Part shown: positions 16,603 through 25,168 of the stretch, in pieces
How positions within the stretch are numbered: position 1 is the first letter of the stretch
Layout of the letters: each line of letters starts with the position of its first letter
Assembly (NCBI RefSeq): GCF_024296865.1
Contig: NZ_CP101134.1
Span: 310,001-374,000, forward strand
Origin: Sphingobacterium sp. LZ7M1
GTDB taxonomy: Bacteria > Bacteroidota > Bacteroidia > Sphingobacteriales > Sphingobacteriaceae
DNA: 64,000 bases
Direction: 5' to 3'
Notes under the pieces: model-generated
What the model was told of the DNA's origin: nothing
Database searches by the model: none
Seen by the model: the letters and a program-made list of their open reading frames with translations, nothing else
Program-made: the position numbers and the translations under genes

Positions 16603-19482
16603 TTAACTAAAAAGTTCATTGATATCCTCTTTGCTTAGTGATTTCACGAAGCTCTCTTCTGTACTGATGAGTGAACTGGCCAGGGACTTCTTCATTCCCT
16701 GTAGAGCGAGGATTTTTTCTTCAATACTATCCTTGGCTATAAACTTATAGATGAATACATTTTTGGTCTGTCCGATTCGGTGGCTACGGTCAATGGCTTG
16801 TTGTTCGACTGCAGGGTTCCACCAAGGGTCTAAGATGAACACATATTCCGCTTCCGTTAGGTTCAATCCGACACCGCCAGCTTTAATGGAAATCAAGAAG
16901 ACTTGGGTTTCCTCGTTTTCCTTAAATTCCTTTACGGCATTGTTCCTATCTGTCGTAGAACCGTCCAGATATGCATAACGGATTTTGTTCTTGTCAAAAT
17001 AATCCCTGAAAATCTGAAGATGCCTTACAAATTGGGAAAATATCAAGACCTTGTTACCTTCCTTTAGGATGGAATCCATGGTCTCTATCGCGGCATCAAA
17101 TTTTCCAGAACCATCCTTGTATTGGCTATCGATCATCAGCGGATGGTTTGCCAATTGCCTCAATTTGGTAAGCCCCTGTAACAAGGCAATCTGGGTCGCT
17201 TTCCCTGTGAAAGCACCGTCCAGCAGTGCATTTCTATATTCCGATTTTACCTTTTCGTAATATTCAGACTGCTCCTCGGTCATGCTGCAATAGAAAATCT
17301 GCTCCGATTTCGGTGGTAATTCCGTCGCAACTTGAGACTTGGTCCTTCGCAATACAAAAGGTTTTATGATAGCCTGTAGGCGTCTCGCTTTTTCCTCATC
17401 CTTTTTCTTTTCGATGGCCAGGACGAATTCCTTCTGGAAATAAGTGTAACTGCCCAAAAGGCCGGGGTTGACAAAGGACATCTGCGACCAGATATCAGCT
17501 ACCGAATTCTCGATAGGGGTACCACTCAAGGCCAGTTTGTTCTTTCCTTTGATGTGTTTAATGGCCGAAAAAGACTTAGACCTTGGGTTCTTAATGTTCT
17601 GGCTCTCGTCCAGAATAATATAATTGAAGTAAAAGCCTGATAGCAGCTCTTCATCAATTCGCGCCACCCCATAGGTCGTGATCACCAAATCAAAATGACT
17701 GAAGGCAAAGTTGTTCTTGCTGCGGTAAGTTCCGGTATGTAACAATACCCGCAATTTAGGCGTAAACTTTTCAGCTTCCTTCTGCCAGTTGAATATCAAG
17801 GAGGTCGGTACGATCAACAGTGAAGTTTTAGGCTGGTCGGCGGCCAAGGTTTCTTTCTGCTGCTGCAATAGCGCCAAGGTCTGAACCGTCTTTCCTAGAC
17901 CCATATCGTCTGCTAGAAGGCCGCCAAAGCGGTATTCCTGCAAGAAGTGGAACCAGTTGTAGCCAGCCTTTTGATAAGGACGTAAAGAACCTTTAAATTC
18001 TTTCGGTGTCTCGATGTCTGCGATCTCATCAAACTCCCCAAGTTTGTTCAACTTACGCTGCATGCTGACTTGGGTATGTTCGGTGACATCGTTTAACAAT
18101 CCAATATGTGTCCGATTTAATCGAATGCCCTCCTTTTGTGATGAAAACTGGAATAGGTGCTCATATTGAGAGAACCATTCCTGTGGAATGATGGCTATTT
18201 CACCATTTGGCAATTCAAATTCTTGGATCCTGTTCAATATATGCTGACGAAGATTGATGAAAGGTATTTCATATTCCCCGAACCGTACGATTGCGGATAT
18301 GTCAAACCAATCGTTCTTCTCGGTGACTTCAATGCTGATACTGGTCTTGCCGATCAGGAATTTCTTGTCATTATGGTTTTGGACGATATGGAAGCCAGCT
18401 TCGGTCAATTCCGAAAGGTGTTCATTGACCCATTCGATGCTGGAAATTCGATAGCCATTGATCCCGGTAACAGGCAGGTAGGAACCAAATAGGGCGTCAG
18501 CACGCTCCAATCCATAATCTTCTAAGGTTTTGGCTTTCTTTTCCTCCCATTGTAGGGACCTTTTTATCCTATAGAACTGATGGGAATCCTTTTCCTTGTC
18601 ATAGACATAACGGACCGTCACAGGGTGCTGTGCGCCTGCAGGAAAACTGTATTCTCCATATTCAAAATACAGTTGCAGCTGCGCCTCTTGTTCTGGGCAA
18701 TAGACAATCCTAAGTTGAGGGATGGCCTGTTCCCTATAGTTGATGATCTCTAAACCTTCGGCATATACATGGTGCTTTTCAATCAGCGAGGTCACAAAGG
18801 TTTCGAAGTATTTTTTCTCCGTATTCCTTGGGATTGAAATAAAGCGTTTGTTTAAAAAGGGGGTCAATTTCTTGCCCTCAAGTTCTTCATCGAAATAATA
18901 CAGGACATTCTCTAAGAGCAGCCAAGCCTGTTGGTTGACTATCACATCCGCATTCTTGTACATAAATTCCATGCGGAGCCCATCATATTTGAGGGTCGGA
19001 AAATAGCGTGTTTCCGTTTCATTCCTTCTGAAATGGAAAAGGATACTGGTTGGTTTATCCGCTATTTTCAGTTCCAGCTCTGCAGGATATCCATCCTTGC
19101 TCATCAAGAACAGTGGCTTATCGCCAATGTTGTTCAGTATATGTAATAAACGGCTTTCGATCTTTGGACGTATATGCTCGTAGATTTTTTGGTCAAAGAT
19201 CTTGGAGAAGTAATCAGCGGGACGGATTGCTTTTTTATGGAACCGTTTGATCAACTGTGTCTGTTCAATTTCATCGCAAAGACGGATCAGTTCATAATCG
19301 ACTTCATCTAAGGCATCCGAAAATTCATCTACGGTATTGCTGAAAACCCTTTTATAGGATAGGGAATAAGATCCATTTTGGTTGAGCTGTACAATATGGG
19401 GTTCAATGAGGTAGCCCAGGTAGGGGTGCTTCCCTAATGAGTAAACCAAACGATAAGAAGTTATTGTGTCGACCTGCTGCAT
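16603..19482 (-). CDS. SNF2-family DEAD/DEAH helicase-like ATPase
   Basis: A 959-residue Swi2/Snf2 ATPase of the bacterial RapA/HepA-like group. About 480 N-terminal residues have no motif I recognise. The ATPase core then shows LADDMGLGKTVQT (Walker A, motif I), ILDESQNIKN (motif II, DESQ form), LALSGTPIENS (motif III), and in the second lobe VFLISIKAGGVGLNL and DRSHRIGQTK (motifs V and VI). It probably translocates on duplex DNA and remodels protein-DNA or transcription complexes. dapF lies 76 bp upstream on the same strand, so read-through is possible. No methylase or nuclease partner suggests a defence role. Confidence 0.92.
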   Translation of the reverse strand: MQQVDTITSYRLVYSLGKHPYLGYLIEPHIVQLNQNGSYSLSYKRVFSNTVDEFSDALDEVDYELIRLCDEIEQTQLIKRFHKKAIRPADYFSKIFDQKIYEHIRPKIESRLLHILNNIGDKPLFLMSKDGYPAELELKIADKPTSILFHFRRNETETRYFPTLKYDGLRMEFMYKNADVIVNQQAWLLLENVLYYFDEELEGKKLTPFLNKRFISIPRNTEKKYFETFVTSLIEKHHVYAEGLEIINYREQAIPQLRIVYCPEQEAQLQLYFEYGEYSFPAGAQHPVTVRYVYDKEKDSHQFYRIKRSLQWEEKKAKTLEDYGLERADALFGSYLPVTGINGYRISSIEWVNEHLSELTEAGFHIVQNHNDKKFLIGKTSISIEVTEKNDWFDISAIVRFGEYEIPFINLRQHILNRIQEFELPNGEIAIIPQEWFSQYEHLFQFSSQKEGIRLNRTHIGLLNDVTEHTQVSMQRKLNKLGEFDEIADIETPKEFKGSLRPYQKAGYNWFHFLQEYRFGGLLADDMGLGKTVQTLALLQQQKETLAADQPKTSLLIVPTSLIFNWQKEAEKFTPKLRVLLHTGTYRSKNNFAFSHFDLVITTYGVARIDEELLSGFYFNYIILDESQNIKNPRSKSFSAIKHIKGKNKLALSGTPIENSVADIWSQMSFVNPGLLGSYTYFQKEFVLAIEKKKDEEKARRLQAIIKPFVLRRTKSQVATELPPKSEQIFYCSMTEEQSEYYEKVKSEYRNALLDGAFTGKATQIALLQGLTKLRQLANHPLMIDSQYKDGSGKFDAAIETMDSILKEGNKVLIFSQFVRHLQIFRDYFDKNKIRYAYLDGSTTDRNNAVKEFKENEETQVFLISIKAGGVGLNLTEAEYVFILDPWWNPAVEQQAIDRSHRIGQTKNVFIYKFIAKDSIEEKILALQGMKKSLASSLISTEESFVKSLSKEDINELFS

Positions 19483-19558
19483 CCTATACTTTCCGTAGAA
19501 AAAGCTACTAATATACGTGTATTAGGTCTTTTTCTCCAAAATTAAGGAGGTTAAATTA

Positions 19559-20347
19559 TTATGAAATATCGATTTTTCCTTGAAATACTTGGATTGCAGG
19601 TCCCGAAAGATAAACTTTGCTGAATTGATGCCCTATTTTGTGGAAAGAAATGTGAAGCTGTCCACCCAATACTCGGATCGGAATCTGAAAATCACCATCT
19701 TTGCCGGACTTCAACGCCACACTCATTGCCGAAGCAACCGCCCCCGTTCCACAGGCATAGGTCTCATCCTCTACGCCACGTTCAAAAGTCCGCACAAAAT
19801 ACCCGTTTTCTTCCGCTTGGATAAAGTTTACATTGATGCCTTTCTCGCCATAGGTACTGTTGTTTCGGATCGCATGGCCATCTTGGAAAACATTTTTATG
19901 TGCTAAATCTTCTACAAACTCAACATAATGAGGAGAGCCTGTGTTTAGGACAAATGCCTCTCCATCCATACTGTATTCATTCACGTCAATCATGCCAAGG
20001 TTTACAGTATTTTGCTGGATTTGAGCATCATGTCTTCCGTCGACTGCCAAAAAGACAGTATCGCGGGAAATGATTCCAAGATCCCTGGCAAAAGCAACTA
20101 AACAACGCCCTCCATTTCCACACATGGTCCCTTCTTTCCCATTTGCATTGAAGTAAAGCATTTGGAAATCATAATTATTTGTATCTTGAAGAAGCATCAA
20201 TCCGTCTCCACCAACCCCAAACCTTCTGTCACAAAGCTCTTGGATCAATTGTTGGTTATTGGCATCAAACGAGCCCTTTCTGTTATCAATCAAGATAAAA
20301 TCATTGCCTGCACCCTGGTATTTGTAGAATTGGATTTCTTTTGACAT
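19559..20347 (-). CDS. dapF: Diaminopimelate epimerase
   Basis: DapF interconverts LL- and meso-diaminopimelate, the step giving the peptidoglycan and lysine precursor. Both catalytic cysteines are present, Cys76 in MCGNGGRC and Cys199 in ETYACGTGAVASA. The N-terminal GAGNDFILIDNR motif is intact and the length (262) is normal. The upstream region (20348-20539) is shared with divergent degP. dapB of the same pathway is at the start of this window but not in the same operon. Confidence 0.95.
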   Translation of the reverse strand: MSKEIQFYKYQGAGNDFILIDNRKGSFDANNQQLIQELCDRRFGVGGDGLMLLQDTNNYDFQMLYFNANGKEGTMCGNGGRCLVAFARDLGIISRDTVFLAVDGRHDAQIQQNTVNLGMIDVNEYSMDGEAFVLNTGSPHYVEFVEDLAHKNVFQDGHAIRNNSTYGEKGINVNFIQAEENGYFVRTFERGVEDETYACGTGAVASAMSVALKSGKDGDFQIPIRVLGGQLHISFHKIGHQFSKVYLSGPAIQVFQGKIDIS

Positions 20348-20488
20348 TTTGTTGAGTTTCTGCTGTAAATTTAATATTCTTGTTACAATAAACCGAACTT
20401 TTGTTAAATCTTGTTAAATGCTTGACATAGCAGGCTTCCGTTAACATTTTTTAACTGACAAAAGTCTTTAAGGCCTTCTGAATGGTAT

Positions 20489-20496
20489 TACATTTG
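20489..20496 (+). promoter_or_regulatory. Possible degP -7 box
   Basis: TACATTTG matches TAnnTTTG, 43 nt before the degP ATG. No clear -33 TTG accompanies it. Confidence 0.35.
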
Positions 20497-20539
20497 AATT
20501 AGGAAACATAAATTAAAAAAAGTTAGATTAATTATAGAT

Positions 20540-22078
20540 ATGAAAAAGATAGGTGCAACTTTATTAGCAGCCATCATAGGAGGAGCCATAGCCGTGGGTG
20601 GGTTTAAACTCTTCGAAAACAAACAGATGGACAACATGACGTTTGAAGAACGTCAAAAAGTATATTATGCAAACAACCCCGGCGAAGAGATTCTTTCTTC
20701 TACCGGAAATCCGGATTTTACCCAAGCTGCAGCGGCAGTCTCTCCGGGGGTCGTACATATTCAAGTAACAATGGCAAGCCGTGGTAACCGTGGTGGTGGC
20801 GGTTCACCTTTCGATATGTTCGAAGAGTTTTTTGGCGTCCCACAACAACGCGGTCAGGCTCGTCCTGCAACAGCGTCAGGTTCTGGGGTACTGATCTCTC
20901 CTGATGGATATATCGTAACCAATAACCACGTGGTGGAAGAGGCCGATAAAATCGAAGTGGTCTTGACCGATAAGCGCAAGTACGAAGCCAAAGTGATCGG
21001 TAGAGATCCAAACTTTGACCTTGCCTTAATTAAAGTAAATGCTACTGGCCTTCCGATGGTTAAATTAGGTAACTCAGATAACGTTCAGATTGGTGAGTGG
21101 GTGTTAGCTGTAGGTTATCCCCTAGGTTTACAGTCTACCGTTACTGCTGGTATCATCAGTGCAAAAGGCCGCCGTATCGGTATCTTGGACGAACCGACCC
21201 AAGGCCGTGGATATGGTGGAATGGGGCAACAAGAACAAATGATCAGCAATGCTGTTGAATCATTCTTACAAACTGATGCCGTTATCAACAGAGGTAACAG
21301 TGGTGGTGCATTGGTTAATGCCAGAGGCGAACTGATCGGTATCAACTCCGCTATCGCTTCACCAACCGGTACTTATGCTGGGTATGGATTCGCTATCCCA
21401 ATTAACCTTGCTAAAAAGATTGTCGATGACTTCAAGGAATTCGGAAGTGTTAAACGTGGTTATGTAGGTGTGACCTTTACAGAGATCAACGATCAATTAC
21501 GTGCTGAAAAAGGTATTGAAGATGTAAACGGACTATATGTACGTGATGTATTGAAAGGTGGAGCTGCAGAAGCTGCCGGCATTAAATCTGGTGATATCTT
21601 GACCAAGGTTGAAGGCCGTGTCATCTACGGAACTCCGGACCTACAGGAATACGTTGCTCGCTTACGTCCTGGTGATAAAGTGAAGATCACTTACAAACGT
21701 GACGGTAAAGAGAAAGACGTTTCATTGACCCTGAAAGGTGAAGAAAGCAAACCGAAAACTGAAGATGCTGAATCTAGTGCATCTGCAACAGAGATCTTCA
21801 ATAAATTAGGTGCTAGTTTTGTTCCTGCAAGCAATGCGCGCAAACAAGAATTAAACATCAAATCAGGTGTAGTTGTATCACAAGTACACAGAGGTGGTGT
21901 TTTCGAATACTTCGGCGTTGAAAGAGGATTGGTGATTACTGAAGTTAATGGTAAACCTGTAAACAATGTTGATGATGTAGAGGCTGCTCTAGGTAGCACT
22001 CGCCGAAACATCGTCCGTATTACCGGCGTACCTGAAAGAGGTAGTACCGTTCAATTCAATGTTCCATTGAAATACTAG
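20540..22078 (+). CDS. degP: Periplasmic serine protease/chaperone of the Do (DegP/HtrA) family
   Basis: HtrA-type protease that degrades or refolds damaged envelope proteins. An N-terminal hydrophobic helix (residues 5-21) exports or anchors it. The triad is complete: His130 in TNNHVVEE, Asp160 in DPNFDLALIKV and Ser254 in NRGNSGGALVN. Two PDZ domains follow at about 305-395 and 420-510. The loop at 80-105 is rich in Gly and Arg, like the LA loop region of DegP. It is a single gene ended by one of the strongest terminators in the window. A second trypsin-like protease lies at 36.5 kb. Confidence 0.95.
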   Translation: MKKIGATLLAAIIGGAIAVGGFKLFENKQMDNMTFEERQKVYYANNPGEEILSSTGNPDFTQAAAAVSPGVVHIQVTMASRGNRGGGGSPFDMFEEFFGVPQQRGQARPATASGSGVLISPDGYIVTNNHVVEEADKIEVVLTDKRKYEAKVIGRDPNFDLALIKVNATGLPMVKLGNSDNVQIGEWVLAVGYPLGLQSTVTAGIISAKGRRIGILDEPTQGRGYGGMGQQEQMISNAVESFLQTDAVINRGNSGGALVNARGELIGINSAIASPTGTYAGYGFAIPINLAKKIVDDFKEFGSVKRGYVGVTFTEINDQLRAEKGIEDVNGLYVRDVLKGGAAEAAGIKSGDILTKVEGRVIYGTPDLQEYVARLRPGDKVKITYKRDGKEKDVSLTLKGEESKPKTEDAESSASATEIFNKLGASFVPASNARKQELNIKSGVVVSQVHRGGVFEYFGVERGLVITEVNGKPVNNVDDVEAALGSTRRNIVRITGVPERGSTVQFNVPLKY

Positions 22079-22088
22079 TAAAAATATT

Positions 22089-22134
22089 AAAAAGCAAAAG
22101 GGGCCACATGGGATTGTGGCCCCTTTTGCTTTTT
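22089..22134 (+). terminator. Very strong terminator of degP
   Basis: A perfect stem of 20 bp (22089-22108 with 22115-22134, including the A/T ends) and a 6-nt loop. The GC-rich core is followed by a T-run. Confidence 0.92.
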
Positions 22135-22500
22135 AGACTAATAGTCTAATAGACATAAGGCACAAGACCGTAGAACCTGCCCTAACGAGGGATTTCATTT
22201 AGTTAAGGTTGTCAGGATTTTAGAGAGAAGAGCCGTACAGATTCTTCACTGATTGATCAGAATCAGAAGTAACTCAATAACATTGCCCTCTGAGGGTTGT
22301 ATTGCCCAAATGTATCCCTTAAGCTGTCCAGTTGAGGCACGAAACATATCGGAATATTACGCACCTAAAGTCCAATTAGCGTCCTTAATATTCGCGTACA
22401 GGTACTCAATCAGAGATTGAGGATGGCAAGACCGAGTCTATCCACGAGCCATTCAGTTAGCCCGCCAGAAATTTCTTGTGTCATAGGTCTGTTTTTAGTG
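22135..22500 (+). ncRNA. Candidate structured RNA or decayed element (uncharacterised block)
   Basis: About 360 bp with no ORF but roughly 43% GC by hand count, much higher than other gaps here. The ends are complementary: 22148-22167 pairs with 22474-22493 in 18 of 20 positions including two G-U pairs, and the right arm runs into TTTTT. Internal perfect hairpins are at 22249-22266 and 22405-22421, with small CCCT/AGGG hairpins near 22180 and 22286. A palindrome (22133-22149) marks the left edge and low-complexity TCTCATA-like repeats follow the right edge. It matches no RNA family I know; a decayed gene or mobile-element remnant is an alternative. The plus strand is chosen because of the T-run. 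Confidence 0.35.
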
Positions 22501-22544
22501 TCTAATATCTCATATCTCACATCTCAATACTAACTAGATAATGT

Positions 22545-22552
22545 TATATTTG
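22545..22552 (+). promoter_or_regulatory. Possible -7 box of the phosphatase gene
   Basis: TATATTTG fits TAnnTTTG exactly and ends 5 nt before the ATG at 22558, the same spacing as at gltX. No -33 TTG was found at normal spacing. Confidence 0.45.
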
Positions 22553-22557
22553 AAACC

Positions 22558-22998
22558 ATGAAAATACTAATGGTGTGTTTAGGGAATATTTGCAGGTCTC
22601 CATTGGCTCATGGCATTATGGAGCACATGGTTGCGGAGAGCGGGTTGTCTTGGGAGATAGATTCTGCGGGTACGGGAGATTGGCATGTTGGCCAGGCCCC
22701 TGATCGTCGATCTATCCAAGTGGCTAAAGAAAGGGGTATTGATATCTCCAGTCAAAGGGCCCAACATTTTAATCCTTCCTTTTTTTCTAAATATGACCGT
22801 ATTCTGGTGATGGACAAACAGAATTATGCAGACGTAGTGGGGATGGCCATATCTGAAGAAGATAGAGCTAAGGTTTCCCTGTTTCTGATCGATGATATTG
22901 TTCCAGATCCATATTATGATTCAAACATGTTCGTTCCAGTCTTTGAACTGATTGAATCTCGATGTAAAGAACTCATTCAAGACTGGTCAGAAAATTAA
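22558..22998 (+). CDS. Low-molecular-weight protein-tyrosine phosphatase
   Basis: A 146-residue LMW-PTP. The P-loop CX5R(S) is at the N-terminus as CLGNICRS (Cys7, Arg13), and the general-acid Asp117 lies in IVPDPYY. Such enzymes dephosphorylate tyrosine kinases of capsule or exopolysaccharide systems, or small phospho-compounds, in the cytoplasm. No tyrosine kinase or capsule gene is nearby, so it appears to be the housekeeping type. A small unknown gene follows 4 bp downstream. Confidence 0.93.
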   Translation: MKILMVCLGNICRSPLAHGIMEHMVAESGLSWEIDSAGTGDWHVGQAPDRRSIQVAKERGIDISSQRAQHFNPSFFSKYDRILVMDKQNYADVVGMAISEEDRAKVSLFLIDDIVPDPYYDSNMFVPVFELIESRCKELIQDWSEN

Positions 22999-23002
22999 AT
23001 TC

Positions 23003-23350
23003 ATGCAAGCAGCAGAGATCAATAAGAAGTGGGCAGAATTGCAAGGAGCAATCGCCAAGAACTTCGATATGGACATTCCTGATATCAAGGTCATGCTTTT
23101 CCTGATTGGTGTTCAGGAATTGGGAAAAGGTCCGCAGGAGTTTTCAAAAAGAGAAAAAGAAGAGTTGATGCACATAGCGACCTGTAGACTTTTCAGTAGC
23201 TTAGGGTTTTATGAACTCGAAGGGCAGGATGAACAGGGCTGGCCACATTGGAAGCTCATTAAGCCGATTCCTAATTATACCCTTATGGAACAGGAAATGA
23301 TTATCAAATCCTTGATAATTGATTATTTTGAAGATGTAAATTTCATTTAA
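23003..23350 (+). CDS. Small conserved-looking hypothetical protein
   Basis: A 115-residue cytoplasmic protein starting at the ATG 4 bp after the phosphatase stop. The open frame extends upstream to 22952 but overlaps the phosphatase, so the ATG at 23003 is preferred. It has an N-terminal helix, then IPDIKVMLFLIGVQELGKG and a C-terminal PNYTLMEQEM segment. I know no family for it. It is clearly in one transcription unit with the phosphatase, the cyclophilin and exonuclease III. Confidence 0.78.
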   Translation: MQAAEINKKWAELQGAIAKNFDMDIPDIKVMLFLIGVQELGKGPQEFSKREKEELMHIATCRLFSSLGFYELEGQDEQGWPHWKLIKPIPNYTLMEQEMIIKSLIIDYFEDVNFI

Positions 23351-23353
23351 TAT

Positions 23354-24115
23354 ATGAGAAAAATTGTATTGTTGTTTGCCTTTGTGATGGGCTTGAGTTT
23401 TGTATATGCACAGACTCCAAAAAACTATTATGTTGAAGTAAAAACCGGTAAAGGCAACGGTATTATCAAACTCTATAACGAAACCCGTAAACACCGTGAT
23501 AATTTTGTCAAATTGGTCAATGAAGGCTATTTCGACTCCTTATTGTTTCACCGTGTCATCCATAATTTCATGATCCAAGGTGGTGACCCTGATTCACGTT
23601 ATGCAGGCAGCAGACAGCAACTGGGTAATGGTGGTCCTGATTACAAGGTCCCTGCTGAAATCCAAGCCGATATTATCCACAAGAAAGGGGCATTAGGTGC
23701 TGCCCGTGATAATAATCCTGCCAAGGAGTCCTCGGCATCTCAGTTCTACCTGGTTCAAGGCCGCGTGTTCTCTGAAGCTGCACTTGACTCTTTGGAAAAA
23801 TTTAGGTTGAAAGGCAAGAAATTGACCCCACTGCAAAGGGAAACCTACAAAACTATTGGTGGCACTCCACATCTTGATGGTGAGTACACAGTGTTTGGTG
23901 AGTTGATTGAAGGAATTGCTGTTGTAGATAGCATTGCAGCGGTTAAGACCGATGACAACGACCGCCCCTATAATGATGAGCGTTTTGCCATGAAATTATT
24001 GGATAGGAGACAGGCATTGGACCTTGAACGCAAGTTGCAAGGGCTTCCTCCTAAGAAAGGCTTCTTTACCAAGCTGTTTGATTCCATGAAATCCAAAACC
24101 TACAAACTTCCTTAA
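23354..24115 (+). CDS. Secreted cyclophilin-type peptidyl-prolyl isomerase
   Basis: A signal peptide (MRKIVLLFAFVMGLSFVYA) is followed by a cyclophilin domain catalysing cis-trans isomerisation of prolyl bonds, here presumably in the periplasm. Motifs seen are LLFHRVIHNFMIQGGDPD (active-site Arg and Phe), SSASQFYLVQG and DGEYTVFGELIEG. An insertion of about 30 residues between the last two motifs (LDSLEKFRLKGKK) and a basic tail of about 45 residues are common in Bacteroidota homologues. Length 253. It lies 3 bp after the preceding gene and 1 bp before exonuclease III. Confidence 0.93.
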   Translation: MRKIVLLFAFVMGLSFVYAQTPKNYYVEVKTGKGNGIIKLYNETRKHRDNFVKLVNEGYFDSLLFHRVIHNFMIQGGDPDSRYAGSRQQLGNGGPDYKVPAEIQADIIHKKGALGAARDNNPAKESSASQFYLVQGRVFSEAALDSLEKFRLKGKKLTPLQRETYKTIGGTPHLDGEYTVFGELIEGIAVVDSIAAVKTDDNDRPYNDERFAMKLLDRRQALDLERKLQGLPPKKGFFTKLFDSMKSKTYKLP

Positions 24116-24116
24116 G

Positions 24117-24881
24117 ATGAAGATCATTACCTATAATGTGAACGGTATCCGCGCCGCTTTGAAAAAAGGCTGGCTGGATTGGTTCAAGGCTGAAAGCCCA
24201 GACGTAATCTGTATTCAAGAAATTAAAGCAACTCCAGATCAGGTTCCTGAACTGGTTTTATTAGAGGAGATGGGCTATGAGCATTATTGGTACCCCGCTC
24301 AGAAAAAAGGCTATAGCGGTACTGCTATCTTCACCAGAATTACCCCTAACCATATTGAATATGGTTGTGGCCATGAGGATTATGATTTTGAAGGTAGGGT
24401 AATCCGTGCCGACTTTGATAAAGCCTCCGTGATGAGTGTGTATTTTCCTTCGGGAACGACAGGGGATGTCAGACAGGATTTCAAATACAAATTCTTGGAT
24501 GATTTCCAATTGTACAGCAATGACCTTTTGAAAGAAAAACCGAAATTGGTGGTCTGTGGCGATTTTAATATCTGTCACCGTGCCATTGATATCCATAACC
24601 CTAAATCCAATGCCAATAGTTCGGGTTTCCTACCGGCAGAGCGTGAATGGATGGAGAACTTTATCAACTCGGGATATACCGATTCTTTTAGGCACCTCAA
24701 CCCAGATCCGCATCATTACACTTGGTGGTCTTATCGTGCTGGAGCAAGAGGGAGAAACTTAGGTTGGCGTATCGATTACAATATGGTCTCCAATGATCTG
24801 AAGGACAGTATCAAGTCCTCTCGAATCCTTTCTCAAGCGGTTCATTCCGATCACTGCCCAGTGGAATTGATCTTGGACTAA
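24117..24881 (+). CDS. xth: Exodeoxyribonuclease III / AP endonuclease
   Basis: DNA base-excision repair enzyme cutting at abasic sites and removing 3' blocks. The 254-residue endonuclease/exonuclease/phosphatase fold shows NVNGIRAALKKG, the metal-binding Glu in ICIQEIKA, VVCGDFNICHRAID, RIDYNMVSNDL and the C-terminal SDHCPV box. All are typical of ExoIII. It begins 1 bp after the cyclophilin stop and is the last gene of the unit, ending at the hairpin 24912-24934. Confidence 0.95.
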   Translation: MKIITYNVNGIRAALKKGWLDWFKAESPDVICIQEIKATPDQVPELVLLEEMGYEHYWYPAQKKGYSGTAIFTRITPNHIEYGCGHEDYDFEGRVIRADFDKASVMSVYFPSGTTGDVRQDFKYKFLDDFQLYSNDLLKEKPKLVVCGDFNICHRAIDIHNPKSNANSSGFLPAEREWMENFINSGYTDSFRHLNPDPHHYTWWSYRAGARGRNLGWRIDYNMVSNDLKDSIKSSRILSQAVHSDHCPVELILD

Positions 24882-24911
24882 CTAGAGACGTTAAAAATAT
24901 TTATATTGGAT

Positions 24912-24934
24912 TGGCTAGAGAAAAACTCTGGCCA
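24912..24934 (+). terminator. Terminator after exonuclease III
   Basis: A 9-bp stem (one T-G pair) with an A5 loop is followed by TTTCTTTTTTT. Confidence 0.82.
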
Positions 24935-24983
24935 TTTCTTTTTTTGTCATAAATCTGTGTGATCTATATTCCGGTTTGACCTT

Positions 24984-25111
24984 ATTCGAGACACATTCGG
25001 AACTTTCGCAAAATGTCCTGAGCTACTGTTCATTTTTCATCGGAGCATTGTCTTAGAAATTCGAAGATTTTGCCGAATGGTTCCGCAACATGTCTCGAAT
25101 ATGTCTCGAAT
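24984..25111. repeat. Inverted arrays of about 11-bp TTCG repeats
   Basis: The left arm (24984-25015) contains three degenerate units of the type ATTCGAGACAC, and the right arm (25062-25111) has about five units in the opposite orientation, ending in two tandem TGTCTCGAAT copies (25091-25100, 25102-25111). The CG dinucleotides are spaced 9-12 bp apart. Arm 24984-25014 pairs imperfectly with 25067-25100. No gene overlaps it. It resembles dispersed intergenic repeats I associate with this family, which I cannot verify here. Confidence 0.6.
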
Positions 25112-25138
25112 GAAACCCTGTTTTAGGGATGATTTTTT

Positions 25139-25160
25139 CACCCTTTATTTGGGTGTTTTT
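25139..25160 (+). terminator. Weak terminator-like hairpin
   Basis: A 5-bp stem (25139-25143 with 25151-25155) is followed by TTTTT on the plus strand, facing the end of the minus-strand gene at 25169. It may stop antisense transcription. Confidence 0.35.
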
Positions 25161-25168
25161 CATGTGTA

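Noticed and set aside
19508..19525. Palindrome CTAATATACGTGTATTAG upstream of the SNF2 gene
   Set aside because: Possible operator, but it has almost no loop, is AT-rich and no second copy was seen in this window; not strong enough to annotate.
16603..20347. SNF2 ATPase as part of a phage-defence island
   Set aside because: Its neighbours are dapF and a small unknown gene; there is no methylase, nuclease or integrase, so a defence role is not supported.
22135..22500. tmRNA, RNase P RNA or SRP RNA at the 22 kb block
   Set aside because: None of the diagnostic motifs (tmRNA tRNA-like ends, RNase P GAAAGTCCGG, SRP GGAAGGGAGCAGC-like loop) is present on either strand.
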